Of a stretch of DNA of 64,000 nt, positions 18,556 through 26,240 are shown piece by piece. Source of the stretch: Saccharicrinis sp963677245 (GTDB taxonomy: Bacteria; Bacteroidota; Bacteroidia; Bacteroidales; Marinilabiliaceae). Position numbers and translations under genes: made by a program. Each line of letters starts with the position of its first letter. Position 1 is the first letter of the stretch. The notes under the pieces were generated by a model. It did no database searches. It saw nothing but the letters and a program-made list of their open reading frames with translations, and was not told the origin of the DNA. Location: assembly GCA_963677245.1 (NCBI GenBank), contig OY781921.1:868001-932000 (forward strand), in the 5' to 3' direction.

Positions 18556-18900
18556 TTAATCATCTGTGCTTTTTAATTCATCCATATCATCAATAGCTGT
18601 TGCTGTAAAAAACTTATATTTTAATGCGAGGGTAAATATGACCACCCCCAAACCAATAACAATAGCTGTTAATACCAGTGCCTGAGGCAAAGGATCGGCT
18701 ATTTGTTGCGTATTTTTCTCAACTTCTTTTAATATGGGCGGTTGGCCTGCCACTATACCTGCCGATAGAAATACAAGCATATTGGTAGCATTACCTAAAA
18801 ATATAATACCAATGATAAAACGCAGAATGTTGCGCCTTAATATTAAATATACTCCTCCGGCATACAGTAAACCAATTAATGCTGATAATAGTACTTCCAT
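18556..18900 (-). CDS. mnhC: Na+/H+ antiporter subunit C
   Basis: 114 aa, three membrane helices, NuoK-like. The motif LGNATNMLVFLSAG and the second helix DPLPQALVLTAIVIGLG are classic for MrpC/NuoK. Its ATG overlaps the mnhB stop by 1 bp. Confidence 0.95.
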   Translation of the reverse strand: MEVLLSALIGLLYAGGVYLILRRNILRFIIGIIFLGNATNMLVFLSAGIVAGQPPILKEVEKNTQQIADPLPQALVLTAIVIGLGVVIFTLALKYKFFTATAIDDMDELKSTDD

Positions 18901-19319
18901 TACTCTTCGTTTATTGATAATGTGAATAAAAACATGAGCGTAATGCCAATGACCGTAAAAAACACACCTATATCAAAAAGGAGTGGTGTTCCCAGTTTAA
19001 TAATGCCAAGTACCGGCATGTCAAATACCAGCCAGTTTCCTTTCATCAGGGGAGCTCCCATAAAAACACTTGGTAATAAACTTGAAAGGGCACAAATTAA
19101 CCCTATCCCAATAAAGTATGTTGGCTTAACTTTTATTCTTCGTCTAATTGTTTTGTTGGTATAGGCAATGCTGCTGTATACGGTAGCAAGCGAAGCAATA
19201 AGTCCACCAATAAAGCCCCCTCCTGGATGATTGTGCCCTTGCCAAAGGGCGATAATCGCAAATATCAAGAAAATAGGTCTTAAATATTTTGTAGCTATTT
19301 GTAATATAATTGAGTTCAT
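18900..19319 (-). CDS. mnhB: Na+/H+ antiporter subunit B
   Basis: 139 aa, four membrane helices. GHNHPGGGFIGGLIAS is the hallmark of the MnhB family (PF04039), and PLLFDIGVFFTVIG the second conserved segment. It overlaps the mnhA stop by 4 bp. Confidence 0.95.
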   Translation of the reverse strand: MNSIILQIATKYLRPIFLIFAIIALWQGHNHPGGGFIGGLIASLATVYSSIAYTNKTIRRRIKVKPTYFIGIGLICALSSLLPSVFMGAPLMKGNWLVFDMPVLGIIKLGTPLLFDIGVFFTVIGITLMFLFTLSINEE

Positions 19320-21619
19320 TTTTTAGTTTTTTTTACGTACAACATTGAATAAACCCCTAAAGCTGCTATGGCAAGAACGGTTATTTCGCCCAGTGTATCT
19401 AAAGCCCTAAAATCAACTAAAATGACATTGACAACATTCTTACCGTAAGCTTTTAAAGCACTATTGTCTATAAAATATTCCGAAATGGATGGGTTAAGGT
19501 TTACATCGATGGCATTCAACGCCAAAAAGGACATAACCACACCGAATGTTATGGCAATGATGGCATCCCTAATTTTAGTTGATGGTTTAGAGAATCTTTT
19601 AAATTTAGGTAATTTACCCAGCACCACTACAAACATTACTACCATTAAGGTTTCAATAATTATTTGAGTAATGGCCAGATCAATAGCACTGTAGTATATA
19701 TAAATTAATGATATACCATACCCTATTACTGCCATCGTGGCTATAGTAAATAGCCTATTCATTGATACAATGCTCAAAATTGTTGAAACGCCTATAATTA
19801 ATACCAATCCGAAAATATAAAACGGTTGAATCGACAATGGCAAATCAACTTCCCATCCATTTATAAGATACAGTTGAAATGATACTAATAAGGTGGTAAT
19901 TAAAATAATTGTAATAATATAATACCTGTTATAACCATGTTGGATAAACTTAATGTTCCCTCTGGAAAAGGAGATGAAGTTTTCCACAGCATTAAAAAAT
20001 ACATTGGAAAGATATATGGAAAACAGATGACTGTTTATGCTTTGCCAAACTGTTATAACCCTTTTGTTTTTATAAGTAATTATAAAAAGCAGTATACCCA
20101 TTAAAATAGTCAGTACACTTAATAATAACACCTGATTAAAGCCATGCCATAATTTTAGTTTTACCGGAAAATCATCCTCAAGAACAGTGCGCATTGCCGG
20201 TTCTATTATCCGGCTTAGTAAATCAGGAAATAAACCGAAAATTAAGCTTAGCAAAGCCAAAACTCCCGGACTGAATAACAGGATTCCATAATTGCTTTTA
20301 GGACTTGAAAGGTTGATTTTTGACTTACCCAGAAAGACTTTAAAGAGCAGTAAAAAAGAGATCGCAATCATAAAAATATTGGTAGTTACCCCTAGCACAA
20401 GCAAAATGGATGACATCCATGTTGATTCAAATTTAGCTTCGTATATAAGCTCTTTCCCAATAAAACCAAGCAACGGAGGCATGCCAGCCATAGAGAAAAG
20501 CGCAATAGCAGCGATTACAAAACCAATTGGCGTTGCTTTTATTAATCCTCCGGAGCCTTCAATTGTTTTTGTATTGGTTTGTTTGATAATATACCCAGCA
20601 AGCATAAAAAGTGCAGCCTTATAAAAGGCATGAACAAACAAGAAAACAAAAGCTGCTTTTACGGCCAATTGTGTATTTATACCTAACAATAAAGTAAGAA
20701 TTCCAAGAGCACTAACGGTGGTATATGCTAAAATAAGCTTAATATTAACCTGGGTAATGGCCAAATAAGCCCCAATAAGCATGGTGACTCCTCCTGCCAT
20801 GGAAACAAAACTTGACCATTCCGCCGTATAGCCTAAAATAGGGTATAAACGTGCCAACAAAAAAACACCCGCCTTTACCATTGTTGCTGAATGAAGGTAT
20901 GAGCTCACCGGAGTTGGTGCTTGCATGGCTCCTAACAGCCAAAAGTGAAAGGGGAATTGGGCAGATTTGGAGAATATGCCTATTAAAATTAAAACTAAAG
21001 CCGGCAGATACCTGCTATCACTTTTAATAACTTCAGATTGATTTAACCAAACACTTAAGGAATAACTATCAACGATACTACCAATAAGTATTATTCCTGC
21101 CAGCAAACTTAAACCTCCCAACCCAGTAACAAATAATGATTGAAATGCAGCTTTTCTGGCATTAGGTTTTTCATTAAAAAAGCTGATTAAGAGAAATGAT
21201 AAAACACTAGTTAGCTCCCAAAATACAAAGAGTTGAACAAAGTTAGAGGATAACACCAGCCCTATCATGGCCCCACTAAAAAGAGAAAGGTAAAAATAAA
21301 ACCTCCTGGTACCGGAGTAACTTTTCATATAGTTTTGGGCATATATAAAAACCAGAAAGCCAATAAAAGTAATCAACAAGCTAAAAACGAAACTCAATCC
21401 ATCTAACGTAAACTCAAAATTCAAGCCCAGCTCAGGTATCCATTCCGCAAATAATGAAACGCTTTGTTGTGCCTGTAATGTTGGCATTTGCATGTAGAAG
21501 TATACAAACATCCCCAACTGAAAAAAAGCAACCAATACTGCACTATATTTCGATTGCTTCTTTGGAATGATGAGCAATGCAAATGTGATGAGCAAGTATA
21601 AAATGAGTATTGTGTGCAT
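19316..21619 (-). CDS. mnhA: Na+/H+ antiporter subunit A
   Basis: 767 aa, first gene of a complete mnhABCDEFG operon. The N-terminal ~500 residues are NuoL-like (FWELTSVLSFLLISF, KSAQFPFHFWLLGAMQAPTPVSSYLHSATMVKAGV), giving the large proton-translocating subunit. The C-terminal part (~590-767) holds the MrpA-specific membrane domain with AITQIIIETLMVVMFVVVL and a final VDFRALDTLGEITVLAIAALG segment. The length is usual for MrpA. The complex exports Na+ in exchange for protons and suits a saline or alkaline habitat. No clear promoter box was found immediately upstream. Confidence 0.96.
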   Translation of the reverse strand: MHTILILYLLITFALLIIPKKQSKYSAVLVAFFQLGMFVYFYMQMPTLQAQQSVSLFAEWIPELGLNFEFTLDGLSFVFSLLITFIGFLVFIYAQNYMKSYSGTRRFYFYLSLFSGAMIGLVLSSNFVQLFVFWELTSVLSFLLISFFNEKPNARKAAFQSLFVTGLGGLSLLAGIILIGSIVDSYSLSVWLNQSEVIKSDSRYLPALVLILIGIFSKSAQFPFHFWLLGAMQAPTPVSSYLHSATMVKAGVFLLARLYPILGYTAEWSSFVSMAGGVTMLIGAYLAITQVNIKLILAYTTVSALGILTLLLGINTQLAVKAAFVFLFVHAFYKAALFMLAGYIIKQTNTKTIEGSGGLIKATPIGFVIAAIALFSMAGMPPLLGFIGKELIYEAKFESTWMSSILLVLGVTTNIFMIAISFLLLFKVFLGKSKINLSSPKSNYGILLFSPGVLALLSLIFGLFPDLLSRIIEPAMRTVLEDDFPVKLKLWHGFNQVLLLSVLTILMGILLFIITYKNKRVITVWQSINSHLFSIYLSNVFFNAVENFISFSRGNIKFIQHGYNRYYIITIILITTLLVSFQLYLINGWEVDLPLSIQPFYIFGLVLIIGVSTILSIVSMNRLFTIATMAVIGYGISLIYIYYSAIDLAITQIIIETLMVVMFVVVLGKLPKFKRFSKPSTKIRDAIIAITFGVVMSFLALNAIDVNLNPSISEYFIDNSALKAYGKNVVNVILVDFRALDTLGEITVLAIAALGVYSMLYVKKTKK

Positions 21620-22132
21620 ATTTAAGGATTAAAGACATTTTATTAACAGCCAGATGTTTAATAATGTTGAAACCGTTTTACTGATTCCTTTCATATTGTC
21701 TTTCCTGTCTGTAGGCTTTAAGAAGTTACATAAAAACTTCTATTCCACATAATTTTATGCATTCAACACGCATCCTAATATGTAATATTAGAACAAAAGG
21801 TATTAAACCTGCAATATGCATTAGAAAATCTATTACGCATCAAAATTACTTCAAAACAAGTCACTTCGTTACTTTACAGAACGGTGCTATGCTTCGTTTC
21901 AATAAAGCCTTGTTTTATTGAAACTTTAACGCTCACAACGAAGTTCTAATACATAATGCGGGTTAAAAATAAACAACGCACTAATTAAATTAATTATCAA
22001 GAAGAACCAATTCTATATTAGAAACAAAAGATCATTAACACTTACTAAAATACGTGCGAGATTTCGCTATCAAATGAATCTAAATAGATAAACACATTGT
22101 ATAGGAATTAAAAGATAATATATTGACTATAC
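21620..22132. other. Gene-free region with nested inverted repeats upstream of mnhA
   Basis: No credible gene in either strand. Three nested signals lie between 21767 and 21966. Outermost is an imperfect pair sharing GCAT...ATGTA...TTAGAAC (21770-21795, and its reverse complement near 21941-21964). Inside is ACTTCGTT (21863-21870) facing AACGAAGT (21937-21944). Innermost is GTTTCAATAAA (21896-21906) facing TTTATTGAAAC (21914-21924). A further small palindrome CTAATATgtAATATTAG lies at 21776-21792. This could be a folded leader, a small transposon-derived repeat (MITE-like) or an RNA; no assignment is made. Confidence 0.45.
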
Positions 22133-22139
22133 TTAATAA
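22133..22139 (+). repeat. Target-site duplication, left copy
   Basis: TTAATAA immediately left of the IS end; the same seven bases follow the right end at 23179-23185. Confidence 0.8.
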
Positions 22140-22215
22140 CCTGAGTTCGATTCTTAACTATTTTACAATCAATGAAATAAGGATACAATAATCTTTGAAA
22201 TAATTGCAAATAAAA

Positions 22216-22270
22216 ATGGATTTTACTAATTTAAAAGTCTGACAAACAAATAATTAGAAGTAAAATCCAT
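22216..22270 (+). promoter_or_regulatory. Hairpin covering the transposase start codon
   Basis: ATGGATTTTACT (22216-22227) is the exact reverse complement of AGTAAAATCCAT (22259-22270), whose last two bases are the first two bases of the transposase ATG (22269-22271). A 31-nt loop separates the arms, and a further AATT/AATT pairing is possible inside. In a transcript entering from outside the IS the start region would be base-paired, which would reduce translation. Confidence 0.6.
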
Positions 22271-23165
22271 GTATTTAAGTAAAGATAAAATTACGGAAAT
22301 TTTCGTTTTAGTTGATGAATTTTGCATTGAATTTGAAAAAACAGTTACTAGGCATAGCTTGGGGAATAAACCCAAGAAAAAGCCTAGAATGAGCCATAGC
22401 GAAGTGATTACCATAATGATTTTGTTTCATTTTGGAGCGTTTAAAAATTTAAAACATTTCTATTTGTTCTATGTAAAAGAACATTTACGGCAAGATTTTC
22501 CTAGAACCGTTTCTTACAATCGGTTTGTTGAAATACTCCAACAAACAGCCTTACCCATGACCTTGTTTCTAAAAACATGTTGCCTGGGTGAATGCACTGG
22601 AATTTCTTATGTGGACTCAACTCCTATCCGAGTTTGCAAAAACAAACGCATACCAAGACACAAGGTTTTTGAAGGCTTGGCACAAAGAGGAAAATCAACA
22701 ATGGGCTACTTCTTTGGTTTTAAATTGCACTTTATCATAAATGATAAGGGAGAGATCCTAAATTTTGTAATTACTCCCGGAAATACAGACGACAGAGAGC
22801 CCCTGAAAAATCAAAAGTTTGTTGAAAAAATAAAAGGTAAACTATATGCCGATAAGGGGTATGTATCTAAAAAACTCACTGAAGTACTATTTATTGACGG
22901 ACTCCACCTAATAACTTACATTAGAAATAATATGCGTAATGTAATAATGGAAATGAAAGACAAGCTCTTGTTAAGAAAAAGGTCTGTGATAGAAACTATA
23001 AACGATGAACTTAAAAACATATGTTCTATTGAACATTCCAGACACAGGTCTTTTGAAAACTTTATTACTAATATGATTTCTGGTTTAATTGCTTATTCTT
23101 TTTTCCCAAAGAAACCTGCTATCAAATATGATGTAATAAAAACTGATCAATTAGCTCTTTTTTAA
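22269..23165 (+). CDS. IS982-family transposase
   Basis: 298 aa DDE transposase that cuts and moves the element. IS982 features are visible: the N-terminal LVDEFCIEFE, RMSHSEVITIMILFHF, the first catalytic Asp in YVDSTPIRVCKNKRI, a second Asp in LYADKGYVSK and the Glu in RSVIETINDELKN, close to the C-terminal IEHSRHRSFENFITNMISGLIAY. The length is normal for the family (~290-300) and no stop or frameshift is present. The stop codon lies at the inner edge of the right terminal repeat. Confidence 0.95.
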   Translation: MYLSKDKITEIFVLVDEFCIEFEKTVTRHSLGNKPKKKPRMSHSEVITIMILFHFGAFKNLKHFYLFYVKEHLRQDFPRTVSYNRFVEILQQTALPMTLFLKTCCLGECTGISYVDSTPIRVCKNKRIPRHKVFEGLAQRGKSTMGYFFGFKLHFIINDKGEILNFVITPGNTDDREPLKNQKFVEKIKGKLYADKGYVSKKLTEVLFIDGLHLITYIRNNMRNVIMEMKDKLLLRKRSVIETINDELKNICSIEHSRHRSFENFITNMISGLIAYSFFPKKPAIKYDVIKTDQLALF

Positions 23166-23178
23166 AATCGAACTCAGG

Positions 23179-23185
23179 TTAATAA
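23179..23185 (+). repeat. Target-site duplication, right copy
   Basis: TTAATAA immediately right of the IS, identical to 22133-22139. Its last two bases are also the first two bases of the adjacent terminator stem. Confidence 0.8.
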
Positions 23186-23229
23186 TTCCCTTCAATAAGT
23201 TTAAATCTTTATTGAAGGGAATTATTTTT
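23184..23229 (+). terminator. Strong hairpin terminator touching the IS right end
   Basis: AATTCCCTTCAATAA (23184-23198) pairs perfectly with TTATTGAAGGGAATT (23209-23223), followed by ATTTTTT on the plus strand. A 15-bp stem with a T-run is a good rho-independent terminator for plus-strand transcripts, now including those from the IS. The stem may also stop minus-strand readthrough from the acetyltransferase operon. Confidence 0.8.
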
Positions 23230-23282
23230 TGGAATTTTTTATCACTAAGGAGCTGTAAACCCCGAAAGGACGGAAGTCTTTA

Positions 23283-23451
23283 TGAAAGATTCATACTCCC
23301 TTTGATAAGATTATATAACAACTTGAAAGATCAAACCGCCATGCTGAAAGAATACGCCACTAAATTGAAAGGTTAAGATAAAAACAGAAATATGGTCTTG
23401 CCGGATTGAAAGAACTGATTACCGATATGAAAGAATGATTAAATACTCTTA
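23283..23451 (+). pseudogene. Degraded coiled-coil relic with ~21-bp periodicity
   Basis: TGAAAGA (or a one-base variant) recurs at 23283, 23303, 23324, 23345, 23366, 23407 and 23428, i.e. every 20-21 bp with one member missing near 23387. In the plus-strand frame of 23323 it reads LKDQTAM-LKEYATK-LKG then a stop; after a frame break LKELITD-MKE then a stop. Heptads beginning with Leu/Met are typical of a coiled coil, so this looks like the broken remnant of a coiled-coil-encoding gene between the IS and the acetyltransferase. The parent family is not recognised. The rest of 23230-23506 holds nothing I can name. Confidence 0.4.
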
Positions 23452-23506
23452 CAAGCTATGTGTAAGTACAACAGCGACTTTTTCCTAATCGAGAACCACG
23501 ATTAAC

Positions 23507-24064
23507 CTATATTTTTTTTATCTCCCTAGCAGGAACTCCTCCTACCACCGTATTTGCCGGAACATCTTTATTAACCACAGCCCCGGCAGCCACAATGGCA
23601 TTTTCACCTACCGTTACTCCGGGTAATATGGTTACTCCGGCTCCTAGCCAGGCATTTTTTTTAATAACAACAGGTTTCACCTCTAAGGCCTTTCGTTTTT
23701 CAGGTTCAACAGGATGACCTTCTGTAATAAGATTCGACTTTGGCCCAATAAGTACGTCATCTTCAATAATAATATTACCTAAGGCCAACATACTGCAGGC
23801 ATGATTGATATATACATTTTTGCCTACGCTTACAAATTCCGCATGGTTAATCATTACAGGAATTTGAATATAGCTGCTTTCATCAAGAGCTGTGCCTGTT
23901 AATTCACCCCAAAGCCTGCGTAATTGTACAGGCTCTGAAGTGACATTATATTTTATGAGTAATTCTGTTGTGCGAATCCCGGATTTGTGTATTAGTGCAT
24001 AATCCGGGTCATTAAAAGGGACTACTTCTCCAGACTGCATTCGTTCAAATATATCTTTACTCAT
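23507..24064 (-). CDS. Maltose/galactoside O-acetyltransferase-type enzyme (hexapeptide repeat)
   Basis: 185 aa, the normal length for LacA/Maa/NodL acetyltransferases. An N-terminal Mac-type segment (IFERMQSGEVVPFNDPDY) precedes a left-handed beta-helix built from hexapeptide repeats (VGKNVYINHACSML, IIEDDVLIGPKSNLITEGHP, AWLGAGVTILPGVTVGENAIVAAGAVVNKDVP). The active-site His is expected in ITEGHPVE. It transfers acetyl from acetyl-CoA to a sugar or related small molecule in the cytoplasm. It starts 17 bp after the alcohol dehydrogenase stop, so the two form an operon. Confidence 0.92.
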   Translation of the reverse strand: MSKDIFERMQSGEVVPFNDPDYALIHKSGIRTTELLIKYNVTSEPVQLRRLWGELTGTALDESSYIQIPVMINHAEFVSVGKNVYINHACSMLALGNIIIEDDVLIGPKSNLITEGHPVEPEKRKALEVKPVVIKKNAWLGAGVTILPGVTVGENAIVAAGAVVNKDVPANTVVGGVPAREIKKI

Positions 24065-24081
24065 AACTCGATTGTTGTTTA

Positions 24082-25230
24082 TTACTTTGCATTTTCAAAC
24101 ACGGTGGTTAGCATTTCTTTTGAATAAAGCTCTTGCGCGCCCATCATAGAAGCAATAGCAAATAGTTTTTTAACCAACATAGGCACATCTTCTTCCGGAA
24201 TATTACCTTCTTTTAATGTAACCGGTGCACCAATTTTTGAGTACCAGTTTTTTAACGCTTCAATACCGGCATCGCCACTATCGGCATTGAACATGACTTT
24301 TGCAAAACGCTCAAAACGCTCTGGCAACAAGTTCTTTTGCCATTTCATCCAGGCAGGCACAACGATAGATAAACCTGCTCCGTGTGCAATTTTGTATTCT
24401 GCCGATAGAGTATGTTCGATAATATGCGTATCGAAACGGTTATTCTCAATTCCACAAAATGTAGTAAAATTTAATGCTTGTGTAGCTGCCCAGGCAAATT
24501 CTCCTCGAGCATCGTAATTATCTTCGTCTTCCAATAGAATTTCGGTAGTACGAATTACTGTTTTAAGTATGTTTTCAACATATCCGGCCATGTATTCGGG
24601 CAAATAGGTTGCCGTAAGGTACATATCTAAGCTATGTGCAAAAATATCGGCCGCCGAATAAGCTAAATATTCTTTGGTAACAGTTGCTTGCAATTCAGGA
24701 TTGATGACCGATAAAGTTGGGAAAGTAGCTATTCCGGCTAAATTTAATTTGGCTTTATCGTCTTCTTTGGTTACTACTGCATAGTTATTCATTTCGCTAC
24801 CCGAAGCAGCCAAAGTCATGATTGAAAATATTTTCAAAGCTTGATTTGGAACGGCTTTAAAAGTAAAGAAGTCCCAAACATCACCCTCGTAAACAGCTCC
24901 GGCTGCAATAGCTTTTGAAGAATCTAATACTGAAGCACCACCAACTCCTAATACAGCATCCACGTTTTCTTTTTTGGCTAAATCAACACCCTCGTAAACC
25001 TTACCTAACTCTGGGTTACTCACCACACCACCTAACTCAACGCAGCTAATTCCTTTTTCATCTAAAGACTTAACCACTGTATTGAACAAACCACTTTTCT
25101 TAATTCGATCCGATCCATAAACGATCAATACTTTTTTCAGCCCATACTCTGCAATGTACTGTCCTATATTTTCTTCTTTTCCTTTACCGAATTCGATTCG
25201 GGTTGGGTTATAAAAACTAAAATCCTTCAT
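24082..25230 (-). CDS. Iron-containing alcohol dehydrogenase (YqhD/BdhA-like)
   Basis: 382 aa NAD(P)H-dependent group III alcohol dehydrogenase. The N-terminal part matches the butanol dehydrogenase/YqhD subgroup: FSFYNPTRIEFGKGKEENIG, VLIVYGSDRIKKSGL, and the nucleotide loop VLGVGGASVLDSSKAIAAG. Metal-binding His residues lie in DIFAHSLDMYL and in HIIEHTLSAEYKIAHGAGL. Enzymes of this group reduce aldehydes, and in E. coli YqhD is induced by an AraC-type regulator under aldehyde stress. Here a -7 box TAAATTTG (25267-25274) and an operator pair (25297-25332) lie upstream, pointing to control by the AraC protein at 26555. Confidence 0.93.
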   Translation of the reverse strand: MKDFSFYNPTRIEFGKGKEENIGQYIAEYGLKKVLIVYGSDRIKKSGLFNTVVKSLDEKGISCVELGGVVSNPELGKVYEGVDLAKKENVDAVLGVGGASVLDSSKAIAAGAVYEGDVWDFFTFKAVPNQALKIFSIMTLAASGSEMNNYAVVTKEDDKAKLNLAGIATFPTLSVINPELQATVTKEYLAYSAADIFAHSLDMYLTATYLPEYMAGYVENILKTVIRTTEILLEDEDNYDARGEFAWAATQALNFTTFCGIENNRFDTHIIEHTLSAEYKIAHGAGLSIVVPAWMKWQKNLLPERFERFAKVMFNADSGDAGIEALKNWYSKIGAPVTLKEGNIPEEDVPMLVKKLFAIASMMGAQELYSKEMLTTVFENAK

Positions 25231-25296
25231 TTTATTATTCTTTTTGTGTTTACTACTTCAACCGTACAAATTTAGATAGCTAATTAACAATAAGTT

Positions 25297-25332
25297 TACC
25301 TTAATTACTGTATTACTTACCTGTATAACTGA
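25297..25332 (-). promoter_or_regulatory. Operator pair B upstream of the alcohol dehydrogenase operon
   Basis: TACCTTAATTACTGT (25297-25311) and TACCTGTATAACTGA (25318-25332), 21 bp apart. The pair begins 67 bp before the start codon, the same distance as at the cupin operon, and ends exactly 30 nt before the last base of the perfect -7 box TAAATTTG. Both promoters also share TTATTGTTAAT just after the operator (minus strand). Confidence 0.75.
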
Positions 25333-25385
25333 TCTTCATTTTAGTTACCTTTTCAACTTCTATAAGATTAATTGAGCAACTACTC

Positions 25386-25922
25386 TTAATCTTCAGCTAA
25401 CTCTAAAGTTATTGTAACACTACCGTCGCCTAAAATCTCCTTTAATTCTGTTCCGGTGATGTTATTAATTTTACCAAGCCGGGTAAAACTCCAACTGTTA
25501 GGTGCATAATAGATGACTATAGCATTGCCTTGATATAAAATTACATCTCCAGCTTCTGCGTTGATTTGTTCATCATTTCGAGGAAGTGTAAGTCCAAGGT
25601 TTCCTACTTTTTCCATATTACCATAGTCTTGCATATTGATGGTAATTGACCCTTTAGTAAGTTCCGCTTTTAATGCTTCAGCAGAAGAGTTATCTGCAAA
25701 TGTGACTTTAAGTGTCTTACTTCCTATTTTAATATTCATTTTATTGATATTTGTTTTATTACTGTTACTTTCTGAATCCTCTTCACTTTCATCATTGACA
25801 GATATTTTATTTTCAGGTGTGTTAAAGTTGTTTGCTTTACTTGGTGCACCTTCCTCACCAGAACAGGCCAATATGGAGACAAAAATTAGGGTACTAAAAA
25901 AAAGAAATACTGCTCGTTTCAT
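25386..25922 (-). CDS. Cyclophilin-like-fold lipoprotein
   Basis: The start is set at the ATG at 25922 (MKRAVFLFFSTLIFVSILACSG), which gives a clean lipoprotein signal with lipobox ILAC. An open frame continues upstream to a TTG at 25976, but that stretch encodes the tail of a dead aminotransferase (see 25953-26240). After a low-complexity Ser/Asn/Glu linker, the last ~115 residues form a cyclophilin-like domain (PF18050 type): KMNIKIGSKTLKVTFADN, NMEKVGNLGLTLPRNDE, AGDVILYQGNAIVIYYAPNSWSFTRLGKI. Role unknown; proteins of this fold often sit beside aldo-keto reductases, alcohol dehydrogenases and AraC regulators. It is probably periplasmic. Confidence 0.85.
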   Translation of the reverse strand: MKRAVFLFFSTLIFVSILACSGEEGAPSKANNFNTPENKISVNDESEEDSESNSNKTNINKMNIKIGSKTLKVTFADNSSAEALKAELTKGSITINMQDYGNMEKVGNLGLTLPRNDEQINAEAGDVILYQGNAIVIYYAPNSWSFTRLGKINNITGTELKEILGDGSVTITLELAED

Positions 25923-25952
25923 ATTCATATTATCCATTAATATTGATCGCAT

Positions 25953-26240
25953 TATTGCTCGTTTAATCCTTTCCAAACTTTCTCTCGTTTTCTTAAACTG
26001 TGCCTTCAGTAATCCTAATATTTTCTGTTTCGAGCATTTTTTTTGCTAAATCTTCCGATGTCATATTTAGCACTGAGCAGTCAATCCACATTAAATAGGT
26101 AGCCTCAAGAGGTAAAACAGTAAACTGTGGCAATTCTTCTGCGAAAAATGCTTTCACTAATTTGTAATTCTCCCATAAATAATCATTCAGGCTATCTAAC
26201 CATTTCTCTGCTTTGGGATGAAAATATGTAGCTGCTATTC
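25953..26240 (-). pseudogene. Remnant of MalY/PatB-type aminotransferase (C-S lyase), 3' end only
   Basis: Minus-strand translation gives AATYFHPKAEKWLDSLNDY, then LWENYKLVKAFFAEELPQ and LEATYLMWIDCS, then MTSEDLAKKMLETENIRI, ending TEGTV and a TAA at 25993-25995. This is the C-terminal domain of PLP-dependent cystathionine beta-lyase-like enzymes (usual motifs EWLDxL, LEGTYLxWxD). A second piece, TRESLERIKRAI, in another frame (25988-25953), matches the extreme C-terminus of the same family, so a segment between them is lost. About 290 upstream residues including the PLP lysine are absent. The gene is dead. Confidence 0.75.

Larger units (their letters stand above)
22140..23178 (+). mobile_element. 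IS982-family insertion sequence, complete
   Basis: 1039-bp element bounded by 13-bp perfect inverted repeats CCTGAGTTCGATT (22140-22152) and AATCGAACTCAGG (23166-23178), with one intact transposase gene. A 7-bp direct duplication TTAATAA flanks both ends, within the range reported for IS982 elements. An alternative boundary one or two bases outward (ACCTGAG...) is possible because the duplication and ends share A/C bases. The intact ORF, perfect terminal repeats and exact duplication suggest a fairly recent insertion. It interrupts no gene. Confidence 0.92.

Noticed and set aside
18922..20624. Plus-strand open frames opposite mnhA and mnhB (e.g. 18922-19164, 19464-19667, 20292-20624)
   Set aside because: They are antisense shadows of well-conserved antiporter genes, with no domain features and no promoter or RBS.
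23283..23451. Regularly spaced short repeat resembling a small CRISPR array
   Set aside because: Only ~7 bp are shared, the period is 20-21 bp with no room for spacers, and no cas genes are nearby. A heptad-coding relic explains the period better.
25923..25976. Longer start (TTG at 25976) for the cyclophilin-fold lipoprotein
   Set aside because: The added residues match the extreme C-terminus of MalY/PatB enzymes, and the lipoprotein signal starts at the ATG at 25922.
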